From Alphaproteobacteria bacterium (GTDB lineage: Bacteria; Pseudomonadota; Alphaproteobacteria; UBA8366; Aestuariispiraceae), in contig JANSXE010000010.1 of NCBI GenBank assembly GCA_024743195.1, positions 106,971-170,970 on the forward strand: a stretch of DNA of 64,000 nt. Reading direction: 5' to 3'. The position numbers and the translations under genes are program-made. Below the pieces are notes generated by a model. The model searched no databases. It had not been told where the DNA came from and saw only the letters and a list, made by a program, of their open reading frames with translations. Positions 54,583 through 62,596 of the stretch are shown one piece after another (within the stretch, counting starts at the first letter, position 1; the number at the start of each line of letters is the position of its first letter).

Positions 54583-55443
54583 CTACTTGATGCCGGCGCG
54601 CATGAAGCTCTGCACGAACTGGCGCTGGAACAGCAGAAAGGCGATCAGCAGCGGGCCGGACGTCATCAGCGTCGCCGCCGTGATGATCGACCAGTCGATT
54701 CCCTGATCGACGGCGGAGAAGATCGAGAGCCCGACCGTCACCGGCCGCGTCTCCACCGAGTTGGTGATGATCAGGGGCCAGAGGAAGTTGTTCCAATGGT
54801 GGCTGACCGACACCAGCCCATAGGCCAGATAGGTCGGCTTGGCGAGCGGGACATAGACCTTCCACAAGACGCCGATCGGCCCGGCGCCCTCGACCCGCGC
54901 CGCCTCCTCAAGCTCCTTCGGCACGGTCATGAAGGTCTGGCGCAACAGGAAGATGCCGAAGCCGGAGGCGACGTAGGGCAGGCCGATCGCAACGATCGTG
55001 TCGACCAGCCCCAGCATGCGCATGGTGGCGTAGTTCTCGACGATCAGGATGTCGGGCATCACCAGGAGCTGCAGCAGCACCAGCGTGAACAGCACCGACG
55101 AGCCCGGAAAGCGGAAGCGCGCGAAGGCGTAGGCCGCCAGCGTGCAGAGCACGAACTGCCCGGCCAGGATGAAGGTGACCAGCAGCACCGTATTCAGGAA
55201 ATAGCGCGCGAAGGGCGCGGCGGTCCAGGCGTTGACGAAGTTCTCGACCGTCAGCGGCGCGAACAGCTCGAAACGGGTCGCGAACTCGCCCGGATGGATC
55301 GCCGTCCAGACCGCATAGATCAGCGGCAGGAACCAGAGGATCCCGAGCGCCCAGGCGCCCGCGGTGTTGAGCGCCCGGTCGACGTCGAAGCGGGCGGGGG
55401 GCGCCGCGGCGGCGGCCCCGTTGGAGGCGTCCAGCGCGCTCAT
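54583..55443 (-). CDS. ABC transporter permease (MalG/UgpE type)
   Basis: A 286-residue protein with six membrane helices. The EAA loop contacting the ATPase reads EEAARVEGAGPIGVLWKVYVP. Resembles UgpE/MalG of carbohydrate uptake (CUT1) importers. Start ATG at 55441-55443 overlaps the UgpA-like stop at 55440 by 4 bases. Last gene of the DeoR-regulated ABC operon. Confidence 0.93.
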   Translation of the reverse strand: MSALDASNGAAAAAPPARFDVDRALNTAGAWALGILWFLPLIYAVWTAIHPGEFATRFELFAPLTVENFVNAWTAAPFARYFLNTVLLVTFILAGQFVLCTLAAYAFARFRFPGSSVLFTLVLLQLLVMPDILIVENYATMRMLGLVDTIVAIGLPYVASGFGIFLLRQTFMTVPKELEEAARVEGAGPIGVLWKVYVPLAKPTYLAYGLVSVSHHWNNFLWPLIITNSVETRPVTVGLSIFSAVDQGIDWSIITAATLMTSGPLLIAFLLFQRQFVQSFMRAGIK

Positions 55444-56315
55444 CGGTAATGCACCTTCTTGTCGACCAGATAGAACTGGCCGATCGCCAGCACCGACAGG
55501 ATCGCCAGCACCACGACGGTCAGCGTCGCCGCATAGGCGGTGTCCCAGAACTTGAAGGCGGTCTCGTAGATGTAGAAGAGCAGGAGCGAGGAGTGGTTGT
55601 CCGGCCCGCCCTCGGTCATCACGAAGATATGGTCGACGAGGCGCACCGAATTGATCACCGCGTTGATCGAGACGAAGAGCGTCGTCGGCATCAAGAGCGG
55701 GAAGGTGACGCGCCGGAAGAAGGTCCAGCGGCTCGCCCCCTCGATCGCGGCCGCCTCGCGCAGGCTGGGCGGGATCGACTGCAGGGCGGCCAGGTAGAAG
55801 ATCATGAAGAAGCCGGCCTCCTTCCAGATCGCCACCACGATGACGGCGCCCAGCACCAGGTCCGGATCGCCAAGCCAGTTCACCTGGGCGCCGCCGAACA
55901 GGCTGCGGATCTGATCGATCAGCCCGAAGCCGGGCGTGTAGAAGAACATCCAGATGTTGGCGACCGCGATCAGCGGCAGCACGGTCGGCGCGAAATAGGC
56001 CATGCGCACGAAGCCCCGGCCCGTCAACTTCCCGTCGACCCACAAGGCCATGACGATGGCCAGCGCAATCGAAACCGGGATCGTGATCAGCGCGTACCAG
56101 ACATTGTTCGAAAAGACCTGCCAGAAGACCGGGTCCTCCATCAGCAGGCGGTAATTGTCGAGGCCGACGAACGTGGACGGCCGCGCGCCGCGCGCGGTCG
56201 AGAAGAAGCTGTCCACCACCGTCTTCACCGCCGGAACGTGGGTGAAGGCGAACAGCAGGAACAGCGCGGGGGTCAGCAGCAGCCAGCCATAGACCCATTC
56301 GATGCGGCGCGGCAT
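55440..56315 (-). CDS. ABC transporter permease (MalF/UgpA type)
   Basis: A 291-residue membrane protein with six helices. EAA loop: REAAAIEGASRWTFFRRVTFP. The N-terminus RRIEWVYGWLLLTPALFLL and family fit sn-glycerol-3-phosphate or sugar importers. Start ATG at 56313-56315. It is 89 bases after the binding-protein gene. Confidence 0.93.
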   Translation of the reverse strand: MPRRIEWVYGWLLLTPALFLLFAFTHVPAVKTVVDSFFSTARGARPSTFVGLDNYRLLMEDPVFWQVFSNNVWYALITIPVSIALAIVMALWVDGKLTGRGFVRMAYFAPTVLPLIAVANIWMFFYTPGFGLIDQIRSLFGGAQVNWLGDPDLVLGAVIVVAIWKEAGFFMIFYLAALQSIPPSLREAAAIEGASRWTFFRRVTFPLLMPTTLFVSINAVINSVRLVDHIFVMTEGGPDNHSSLLLFYIYETAFKFWDTAYAATLTVVVLAILSVLAIGQFYLVDKKVHYR

Positions 56316-56404
56316 GACGCGTCTCTTTCGCCTATGTGCGATCCGAAGAAAAGAGGCCGCCGGCGACCGGGAAAATCCGGCCGCCGGCGGCGCCGACCGT
56401 CGGC

Positions 56405-57691
56405 TTAGCGATAGGCTCTCAGGATGCGGTCGGCTTGGGCTTGCGCCTCGGCCAGGGCCTCGGCCGGCTCTTTCTGGCCGGTGATGGCGGCTTCCAGGGC
56501 GTCGTTGAAGATCGTGGTGATCCGCTGGTTCTGGTAGGTGGACAGCTCCGCCACCGCGAACTCCAGCTGATCGCGCGCGACCAGCGCCGGCGGGAAGTCG
56601 GCGACATAGGCCTTCATCTCCGGCGTCTCCCAGGCGTCGGGCCGCGGCGCGACATAGCCGGTCGCGATCGACCAGCGGGCCGCCTGCGCCGGCGCCGAGA
56701 TCCACTTGATGAAGTCGAGCGACGCTTCCTTCTGCTCGTCGGTCGAGTCCTTGAAGATGAAGAAGTTGCCGCCGCCGGTCGGCGCGCCGCGGCGCTTGTT
56801 GGCGGGCAGCATGGCGACGCCGAAGTCGAACGGCGCGTTGTTGCGCACGTTCGTCAGGTTGCCGGTGGTGGTCCACATCATCGCCGTCTGGCCCTCGAAG
56901 AAGGCCTTGGGCGTGGCGCCCCACTCGATGATGCCGGGCTGCATCACCTCATGCACGGTGGACAGATCGACGAGATACTGCAGCGCCTCGACCACGCGCG
57001 GGTCGTCGAAATAGGTCTCGTCGCCGTCGCCGCTGGCGATGATCACGTCGTTCTGCGTGGTCAGGCCCTGGAACAGCCAGTAGGGGAAGCCGGAGGACGG
57101 GATGCGCACGCCCCATTGCGTGACGTTGCCGTCCCCGTCGCGCTTGGTCAGCGTCTTGCCGAACTCGACCATCTCCTCCCAGGTCGCCGGCGGCGTCTCG
57201 GGGTCGAGGCCGGCCTCGGCGAAGGCCTCCTTGTTCCAGTAGAGCACCGGGGTGGAGCGCTGGAACGGGATGCCGTAGGTCTTGCCCCCGGTCTGGCTGT
57301 TCTCCATGAAGGCCGGGTAGAAGGCGTCCAGCCAGGCCCGCTCCTCGTCGGTCTCGATCAGGTCGTCGAAGGGCATGATCGCGTCTTCTTCGATCAGCGT
57401 GAACATGTCGACCGACAGGATCACGGCGAGCTGCGGGGGCTCGCCGCCGCGCGCGGCGGTCAGCGTCTTGGTGATCGTGTCCTGATAGCTGCCGGCGTAG
57501 ACGGCCTCGATGTTGACGCCCGGGTTCTGGGCGACGTAGTCGGCGGTCAGCTCCTCGATCGTCTGGGCGGCCTTGCCGCCGACGGCGACCGGGAAGAAGA
57601 ACTGCAGATCGACGGCGGACGCGGGCGCGGCCAGCGCGGCGCTGAGCGCGGCCGCGCCGGCGGCTGCGCCGAGTTTCCTAAGCATCGTCAT
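56405..57691 (-). CDS. ABC transporter substrate-binding protein (UgpB-like)
   Basis: A 428-residue periplasmic binding protein with signal peptide (MTMLRKLGAAAGAAAL, cleaved near ASAVD). Sequence features such as AVYAGSYQDTITKTLTAARG and GIPFQRSTPVLYWNKEAF, and the late GGGNFFIFKDS, are characteristic of UgpB/glycerol-3-phosphate binding proteins, though sugar specificity is possible. Start ATG at 57689-57691 overlaps the ATPase gene's stop by 14 bases. Confidence 0.92.
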   Translation of the reverse strand: MTMLRKLGAAAGAAALSAALAAPASAVDLQFFFPVAVGGKAAQTIEELTADYVAQNPGVNIEAVYAGSYQDTITKTLTAARGGEPPQLAVILSVDMFTLIEEDAIMPFDDLIETDEERAWLDAFYPAFMENSQTGGKTYGIPFQRSTPVLYWNKEAFAEAGLDPETPPATWEEMVEFGKTLTKRDGDGNVTQWGVRIPSSGFPYWLFQGLTTQNDVIIASGDGDETYFDDPRVVEALQYLVDLSTVHEVMQPGIIEWGATPKAFFEGQTAMMWTTTGNLTNVRNNAPFDFGVAMLPANKRRGAPTGGGNFFIFKDSTDEQKEASLDFIKWISAPAQAARWSIATGYVAPRPDAWETPEMKAYVADFPPALVARDQLEFAVAELSTYQNQRITTIFNDALEAAITGQKEPAEALAEAQAQADRILRAYR

Positions 57692-58874
57692 GGCTCTCGT
57701 GCTCCTTGGCGGTTTTGCGGGGTGACAATCCGTCTTGCGGCGCGCCGTCGACCGTCGGCCGCGCCGTCCTTGGTGCGGGATCGGCCGGGCGGCGCGCATC
57801 GAGCCGCCGTCCGCTCCCGGGGTCGAAGAGATGCTCGGCCGCCGCGGGCCAGGCGAGACGGATGGTCTCGCCCTTGGCCACCGCGCGGCGATGGGCGACG
57901 CGGGCCACCAGGCGCTCCGCGCCCAGGCGGCACTCGACCAGATTGTCGGCGCCGAGATATTCGATGCTGTCCACCAGCGCCGGCTGGCCCGGCGCGTCGG
58001 GCGCGGCCAGATCCACGTCCTCCGGCCGCAAGCCCATCAGCAGCCCGTCCGCGCCCGCCGGCGCGTCGGCCGGCGCGGCGTCGAACAGGGCGGGGCCGCC
58101 CGCGCCGGCGACGCGCCAGCCGTCGGCGGCGCGCTCGAGCCGCATCAGATTCATCGGCGGCGTGCCGATGAAGCGCGCGGTGAAGGCGGTGGCCGGCCGG
58201 TCGTAGAGCGCCTTGGGCTCGGCCGTCTGCTCGATCCGTCCCTGGTTCATGACCACGATGCGGTCGGCCATGCTGAGCGCTTCGGCCTGATCGTGCGTCA
58301 CATAGACCATGGTCAGGCCGAGTTGGCGCTGCAGCGCGCGCAGCTCGATCCGCATCTCGTGCCGCAGCTTGGCGTCGAGATTGGAGAGCGGCTCGTCCAT
58401 CAGGCAGATCGGCTTCTCCGCGATGATGGCGCGGCCGAGCGCGACGCGCTGCTGCTGTCCGCCGGAAAGCTGCGAGGGTTTGCGCTCGAGCAACTGGCTG
58501 AGGCCGAGCAGGGCGGCGACCCGCTCGAGGCGCTGCGCGCGCTCCGCCGCCGGAACCTTGCGCACCTTCAGGCCGAACAGGATGTTCTCCGCCACGTTCA
58601 GATGCGGGAACAGCGCATAGGATTGGAAGACCATCGCGATCTGGCGTTTGTCCGGCGGGGCGCGGGTCACGTCCTGACCGTCGATCAGGACCTGGCCGCC
58701 GCTCGCCTCCTCCAGCCCGGCGATCAGGCGCAGGGTGGTCGACTTGCCGCAGCCGGACGGGCCCAGCAGCACGGTGAAGCGGCCGGCCTCCGCGGTGAAG
58801 GAGATCCCGTCGACCGCCGTGGTCTCGCCCCAGCGCTTGGCGAGGGCGCGGATTTCGATCTCCGCCCCGCTCAC
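57678..58874 (-). CDS. ABC transporter ATP-binding protein (UgpC/MalK type)
   Basis: A 398-residue ATPase. Walker A GPSGCGKSTT (residues 38-47), signature LSGGQQQRVALGRA, Walker B ICLMDEPLSNLD, and His-loop YVTHDQ are all present. The C-terminal TOBE regulatory domain is followed by an atypical Pro/Arg-rich tail of about 30 residues. Start is GTG at 58872-58874, overlapping the DeoR stop as GTGA. It energises the importer encoded by the next three genes. Confidence 0.95.
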   Translation of the reverse strand: MSGAEIEIRALAKRWGETTAVDGISFTAEAGRFTVLLGPSGCGKSTTLRLIAGLEEASGGQVLIDGQDVTRAPPDKRQIAMVFQSYALFPHLNVAENILFGLKVRKVPAAERAQRLERVAALLGLSQLLERKPSQLSGGQQQRVALGRAIIAEKPICLMDEPLSNLDAKLRHEMRIELRALQRQLGLTMVYVTHDQAEALSMADRIVVMNQGRIEQTAEPKALYDRPATAFTARFIGTPPMNLMRLERAADGWRVAGAGGPALFDAAPADAPAGADGLLMGLRPEDVDLAAPDAPGQPALVDSIEYLGADNLVECRLGAERLVARVAHRRAVAKGETIRLAWPAAAEHLFDPGSGRRLDARRPADPAPRTARPTVDGAPQDGLSPRKTAKEHESHDDA

Positions 58875-59653
58875 GCCGCCGCCTCCTCGGCGCAGACGAC
58901 GAGTCGCCGGTCGGCCGCGGCCAGCGCCTCTGCGATCGCCGCCGGCGGCGGCCGGTCGCAGAACACCATGTCCGCATCGGTGATGCGGCCGCCGCGCACA
59001 TGGGCGGGCCGGCCGAATTTGGTGGCGTCCAGCACCAGGAAGCTGGTGCGGCAATTGCGCCGGATCGCCTCGCGCACGCGGATCTCCTCCTCGTGGAAGT
59101 CCAGAAGCTGGCCGTCGGCGTCGACGCCGCCCACGCCATAGAGGCCGAAATCGACCTTGAACCGCGCGAAGAAATCCTCGACCTGCGGGCCGACCACGTC
59201 CCGCGCGCCCAGCCGCACCGGACCGCCCGGGATGTGCACCTCCGCCGCCGGCGCCTCGCAGGCGCTGAGCGCCGCCATCAGATTGTTCGTGAAAAGCTTG
59301 AGCCCGCGAAGCTGGGTCAGGCGGCGCACCGCGATTTCCGGCGTGGTGCCGATGCTGACCGCCAGACTGGCGCCGGCCGGCACATGGCGCGCGACGGCGT
59401 CGGCGATGCGCTCCTTCGCGGCGAGGTTCAGGATCCGCCGTTCGCCGTAATTCAGGTTGGAGTCGGGGATCGGCAGCTCGACCCCGCCGTGCCGGCGTTT
59501 GAGCACGCCCAGATCGCTCAACTCATTGATGTCGCGGCGGATCGTCTGGGTCGTCACGTCGAAATGCTCGGACAGCTCGGCGACCGTCTGGACGCCGTGC
59601 TGACGCACGCGCTCCGCGATCTGCGCCTGCCGTTCGGTGATTCCGCCGGCCAT
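58871..59653 (-). CDS. DeoR-family transcriptional regulator
   Basis: A 260-residue repressor. N-terminal winged helix: ERQAQIAERVRQHGVQTVAE and TTQTIRRDINELSDLGVLKR. C-terminal sugar-phosphate sensing domain: SIGTTPEIAVRRL and the NLMAALSACEAPAAEV region. DeoR/GlpR proteins release DNA when a phosphorylated sugar binds. First gene of the ABC operon, so it likely represses its own transport genes, possibly for glycerol-3-phosphate or a sugar. Confidence 0.93.
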   Translation of the reverse strand: MAGGITERQAQIAERVRQHGVQTVAELSEHFDVTTQTIRRDINELSDLGVLKRRHGGVELPIPDSNLNYGERRILNLAAKERIADAVARHVPAGASLAVSIGTTPEIAVRRLTQLRGLKLFTNNLMAALSACEAPAAEVHIPGGPVRLGARDVVGPQVEDFFARFKVDFGLYGVGGVDADGQLLDFHEEEIRVREAIRRNCRTSFLVLDATKFGRPAHVRGGRITDADMVFCDRPPPAAIAEALAAADRRLVVCAEEAAA

Positions 59654-59765
59654 CCTCCCGCCCCCTTCGCCGCTTTCTTCGCCGCTTTCTTCGCCGCCGC
59701 CGGTTCACAGCCGACGCGCGTGCATAGCGGTCTTCGGTTTCAAACGCGCAAAAGCACCGTGACGA

Positions 59766-59794
59766 TTTGATTTCAAATGAACGTTCGAATGAAC
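59766..59794. promoter_or_regulatory. Candidate DeoR operator
   Basis: An AT-rich island upstream of the DeoR start holds a palindrome TTTGA-TT-TCAAA (59766-59777) and a 12-base-period direct repeat AATGAAC (59776-59782 and 59788-59794) with a GAACGTTC palindrome between them. DeoR-family repressors bind such sites. Confidence 0.5.
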
Positions 59795-59887
59795 ATTGCC
59801 ATAGGGTCCGTGCGTTGTCTTCCCGGAATCGACGGGCGGAGGCGGGGTCGGCGTCCCGGACGGTTCTGGGAAGGAGGTCGGCGTCGC

Positions 59888-60259
59888 TCAGGCGCCGGCG
59901 GAATCGTCGCGCAGGCTGAGGCGCAGCGCCTCCAGCTCGTCCGCGATCGCCTCTTCGGTCAGCGCCTCCATGCGGCGATAGGCGTCGAGCACGCGCTCGC
60001 CGGTCGCCGTCAGCGCCGCCCCGCCCTTGGCGCTGCCGCCGCGGCGGGTCTCCACCAGCGGCTCGTCGAAGCAGGCGTTCAACCCTTCGACCAGGCGCCA
60101 GGCGCGCTTGTAGCTCATATGCAGGCGCCGGCCGGCGGCGGCGATCGACCCGGTTTCGCGAATGCCTTCCAGGATGTCCGCCTTGCCCGGGCCGATCGCG
60201 ACGTCCGGCCGCAGCACCAGGCGCAGCCGCGCCCCGGTTCTCTTGTTGCCCGCCTTCAT
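59888..60259 (-). CDS. ModE-type winged-helix regulator, DNA-binding domain only
   Basis: A 123-residue protein matching the N-terminal domain of ModE (IGPGKADILEGIRETGSIAAAGRRLHMSYKRAWRLVEGL in pieces: KADILEGIRETGSIAAAGR, MSYKRAWRLVEGLN; then VETRRGGSAKGGA). The TOBE/molybdate-binding domains of full-length ModE are absent, so it must sense its ligand, if any, in another way. Target genes are unclear; no mod genes are nearby. Confidence 0.88.
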   Translation of the reverse strand: MKAGNKRTGARLRLVLRPDVAIGPGKADILEGIRETGSIAAAGRRLHMSYKRAWRLVEGLNACFDEPLVETRRGGSAKGGAALTATGERVLDAYRRMEALTEEAIADELEALRLSLRDDSAGA

Positions 60260-60453
60260 GCCCGCCGATCCCTCATGGGCGGCAGTCTACGCCGTTCGCC
60301 GCGGCGGGTCAGCCGCCGGCTCGCCGAGCCTGCGGCGGCGCCCCGCCTCTTCACCCTGCGACGCGGCGGCGCTTGACCCCGGGCGGGGCGAGGCCTGAAA
60401 TGGCGGGCCGCCGGCGGAGCGACCAGCCCGGCGCTGACAGGACAGGAGCCGGC

Positions 60454-61131
60454 ATGGCGGAGCAGGCGGCGGACGTCTGGATCGAGCAATTCCCCGAGCT
60501 TTCGGCGCTGCCCGAGGCGGAGCGGCGCGCGCTCCTCGACAGCGCGCAGGAAATCGGCCTGCCGGCCGGCAAGACGGTGTTCGCCCCCGGCCGCCCGCCG
60601 GAGCATTTCATGCTGCTGCTGGACGGCGTCGTGCGGGTCCAGCAGGTCGCGCCCGGCGGGCGGGAGATCGTGCTCTACCGCGTCTCCGGCGGCGACAGTT
60701 GCATCATGACCACCGCCTGTCTCCTCTCGCATGAGGACTACGCGGCCGAAGGCGTGACCGAGACCGCGGTGCGCGCCATCGCGATTCCCAGGCAGGCTTT
60801 CGACGAGCTGCTCGCCCGCTCGCCCGGGTTCCGACGGATGGTCTTCTCGAACTATTCCAGCCGCATCGCCGACCTGATGCATGTGGTGGAGGAGGTGGCG
60901 TTCGAGCGGATCGACAAGCGCCTCGCCCATAAGCTGATCCAGCGGGCGGGATCCGACGGCGCGGTCGAGGCGACGCACCAGGCGCTGGCGGTCGAACTCG
61001 GCACCGCGCGCGAGGTGGTGAGCCGGCATCTGAAGGAGTTCCAGCGCCGCGGGTGGGTCGATCCGACGCGCGGCCAGATCCGCCTGACCGACCGGGCCGC
61101 GCTGGAGCGCCTCGCCGGCGCGGAGTCCTAG
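60454..61131 (+). CDS. Crp/Fnr-family regulator with paired cysteines
   Basis: A 225-residue regulator: cyclic-nucleotide-binding-like domain then winged helix (VELGTAREVVSRHLKEFQRRGWV). Near residue 83 it has GDSCIMTTACLLSHEDYAAEG (C83, C89). That pattern is familiar in Crp/Fnr proteins encoded beside sulfide-detoxification genes, and I infer persulfide or redox sensing. It precedes DUF2892 and YeeE/YedE genes. Start ATG at 60454-60456, ribosome-binding site CAGGAG. Confidence 0.87.
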   Translation: MAEQAADVWIEQFPELSALPEAERRALLDSAQEIGLPAGKTVFAPGRPPEHFMLLLDGVVRVQQVAPGGREIVLYRVSGGDSCIMTTACLLSHEDYAAEGVTETAVRAIAIPRQAFDELLARSPGFRRMVFSNYSSRIADLMHVVEEVAFERIDKRLAHKLIQRAGSDGAVEATHQALAVELGTAREVVSRHLKEFQRRGWVDPTRGQIRLTDRAALERLAGAES

Positions 61132-61185
61132 GGACCGTCTCGAGACGAGCGTGGGACGGGCGCGAGACGGCCGCGATCCGCCGCG

Positions 61186-61198
61186 GTGACATAGTCAC
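61186..61198. promoter_or_regulatory. Palindrome GTGAC-N3-GTCAC before the DUF2892/YeeE operon
   Basis: Perfect inverted repeat with centre ATA, 67 bases before the DUF2892 ATG and just past the Crp/Fnr stop. Same arms as at 54482-54494. Candidate site for the Crp/Fnr regulator. Confidence 0.62.
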
Positions 61199-61264
61199 AG
61201 ACGGGCGCGCGGCGCTGGGGTCTTCTCGGGAGGCTCGAATTCCTCCAGCAAGGAGACACTCCTC

Positions 61265-61471
61265 ATGACCCGCAACATGGGAACCATCGACCGCCTGCTC
61301 CGCGTCGTCGCCGGCCTCGCCCTGATCGGCTTCGCGGTCGCCGGCCCGGCCGACCCTTGGGGCTATATCGGAATCGTGCCGCTGCTGACGGCCGCAGTCG
61401 GCTTCTGCCCGGCCTACCGGCTGATCGGCCTCAACACCTGCGGCAAGCGGGATCGCGACGCGGCCGCCTGA
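61265..61471 (+). CDS. DUF2892 small membrane protein
   Basis: A 68-residue protein with one or two hydrophobic helices (LLRVVAGLALIGFAVAG, GIVPLLTAAVGFCPAYRL), plus cysteines C48 and C59 in the family's conserved CPAYRLIGLNTC. It is related to the membrane anchor of YgaP-type rhodaneses and is often next to sulfide-oxidation and YeeE genes. A strong ribosome-binding site (AAGGAG) precedes the ATG. Probably handles sulfane sulfur at the membrane, by inference. Confidence 0.9.
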   Translation: MTRNMGTIDRLLRVVAGLALIGFAVAGPADPWGYIGIVPLLTAAVGFCPAYRLIGLNTCGKRDRDAAA

Positions 61472-61534
61472 GCGGGCGCGCCCAACGCATCCGAGAATTC
61501 GCGTTCGATAACAGATGAATGGGATGGAGACAGC

Positions 61535-61975
61535 ATGACGCCTTTCGATGATTGGATCGCGGGCGCGATCGGGGGCGGCCTGATCGGCCTCGCTTCCTTG
61601 GTGTTGATGGGGCTGCTGGGCCGGATCGCCGGGATCAGCGGCGTGGTCGGATCGGTGGTCGAGGGCGCGCGCGAGGGCTTCGGCTGGCGCGCGGCCTTCG
61701 TTGCGGGCCTGATCCTGGGGCCGCTGCTCTACGCCGTGATCCGGGGCGGCGAGGCGGTTCCGGTGCGGCTCGACGTCGAGAGCTGGCCGATCCTGATCGC
61801 CGGCGGTCTGTTGGTCGGCTTCGGCACGCGGCTCGGCTCCGGCTGCACCAGCGGGCACGGGGTGTGCGGCCTCGCGCGGCTCAGCCCGCGCTCCTTAGCG
61901 GCGGTCGCGGTATTCTTCGCGATGGCGCTCGTGACGGTCTTCGTCACGCGCCAGATGCTCGGTTGGGGGGGCTGA
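61535..61975 (+). CDS. YeeE/YedE-family thiosulfate/sulfur transporter half (TsuA-like)
   Basis: A 146-residue membrane protein with four helices. The signature GSGCTSGHGVCGLARLSPRS carries C104 and C111, the conserved cysteines of thiosulfate transporters such as TsuA. Together with the next gene it makes up a split version of a full-length YeeE protein. Confidence 0.9.
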   Translation: MTPFDDWIAGAIGGGLIGLASLVLMGLLGRIAGISGVVGSVVEGAREGFGWRAAFVAGLILGPLLYAVIRGGEAVPVRLDVESWPILIAGGLLVGFGTRLGSGCTSGHGVCGLARLSPRSLAAVAVFFAMALVTVFVTRQMLGWGG

Positions 61976-61979
61976 GGCC

Positions 61980-62426
61980 ATGGGCGCGCGACGCATCGCG
62001 GCCGGCGGCTTCGCCGGCCTGTTGTTCGGCCTGGGACTCGCGGTCTCGGGGATGATGGATCCCGCCCGGGTGATCGGGTTCCTGGATATCGGCCGTCTGG
62101 CGACCGACGGCGTCTGGGATCCGACGCTGGGCTTCGTGATGGGCGGGGCGCTGTTGCTGACGCTGCCGGGCTTCGCGCGGATGCGGCGCGAGGGCCGCCC
62201 GCTGCTGGCGGAGCGGTTCGCCTGGCCGACCCGGCGCGACATCGACGCGCGGCTGGTCGTCGGCGCCGCCCTGTTCGGCGTCGGCTGGGGGCTGGTGGGC
62301 TTCTGCCCGGGCCCGGCGGTCTCGGCCTTGTCGAGCGGCCTGCAGCCGGTCTTCCTCTTCGCCGCGGCGATGGTCGCGGGCATGCTGCTCTACCGTCTCG
62401 TCGACCGGATGCTCGGCGGCGCCTGA
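61980..62426 (+). CDS. YeeE/YedE-family half-protein (DUF6691)
   Basis: A 148-residue membrane protein completing the split transporter. Motifs AVSGMMDPARVIGFLDI and GLVGFCPGPAVSALSSG (C109) are typical of the second half. It starts 4 bases after the first half-gene, so the pair is probably a translationally coupled heterodimer. Confidence 0.9.
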   Translation: MGARRIAAGGFAGLLFGLGLAVSGMMDPARVIGFLDIGRLATDGVWDPTLGFVMGGALLLTLPGFARMRREGRPLLAERFAWPTRRDIDARLVVGAALFGVGWGLVGFCPGPAVSALSSGLQPVFLFAAAMVAGMLLYRLVDRMLGGA

Positions 62427-62434
62427 CGCGCAAA

Positions 62435-62462
62435 GCCCCGGCGCCGATCCCGGCGCCGGGGC
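62435..62462 (+). terminator. Candidate terminator after the YeeE/YedE pair
   Basis: A perfect 12-base stem GCCCCGGCGCCG / CGGCGCCGGGGC with a 4-base loop, 8 bases past the stop. It lacks a strong U-tract (TCTTCT), so termination may be partial or Rho-aided. Confidence 0.6.
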
Positions 62463-62596
62463 CCCGATCTTCTCCAACTCATTAAGCAAGCCTTAACGGA
62501 CGCCCCCTAGTGTGCTCCGCGTGGGACGCCAACCGCAGGTGTGCGGTGCGGCGTTGAGGTTCGGCGGAACCGAGCCCGGACGTGCAGGAGGAGTCC

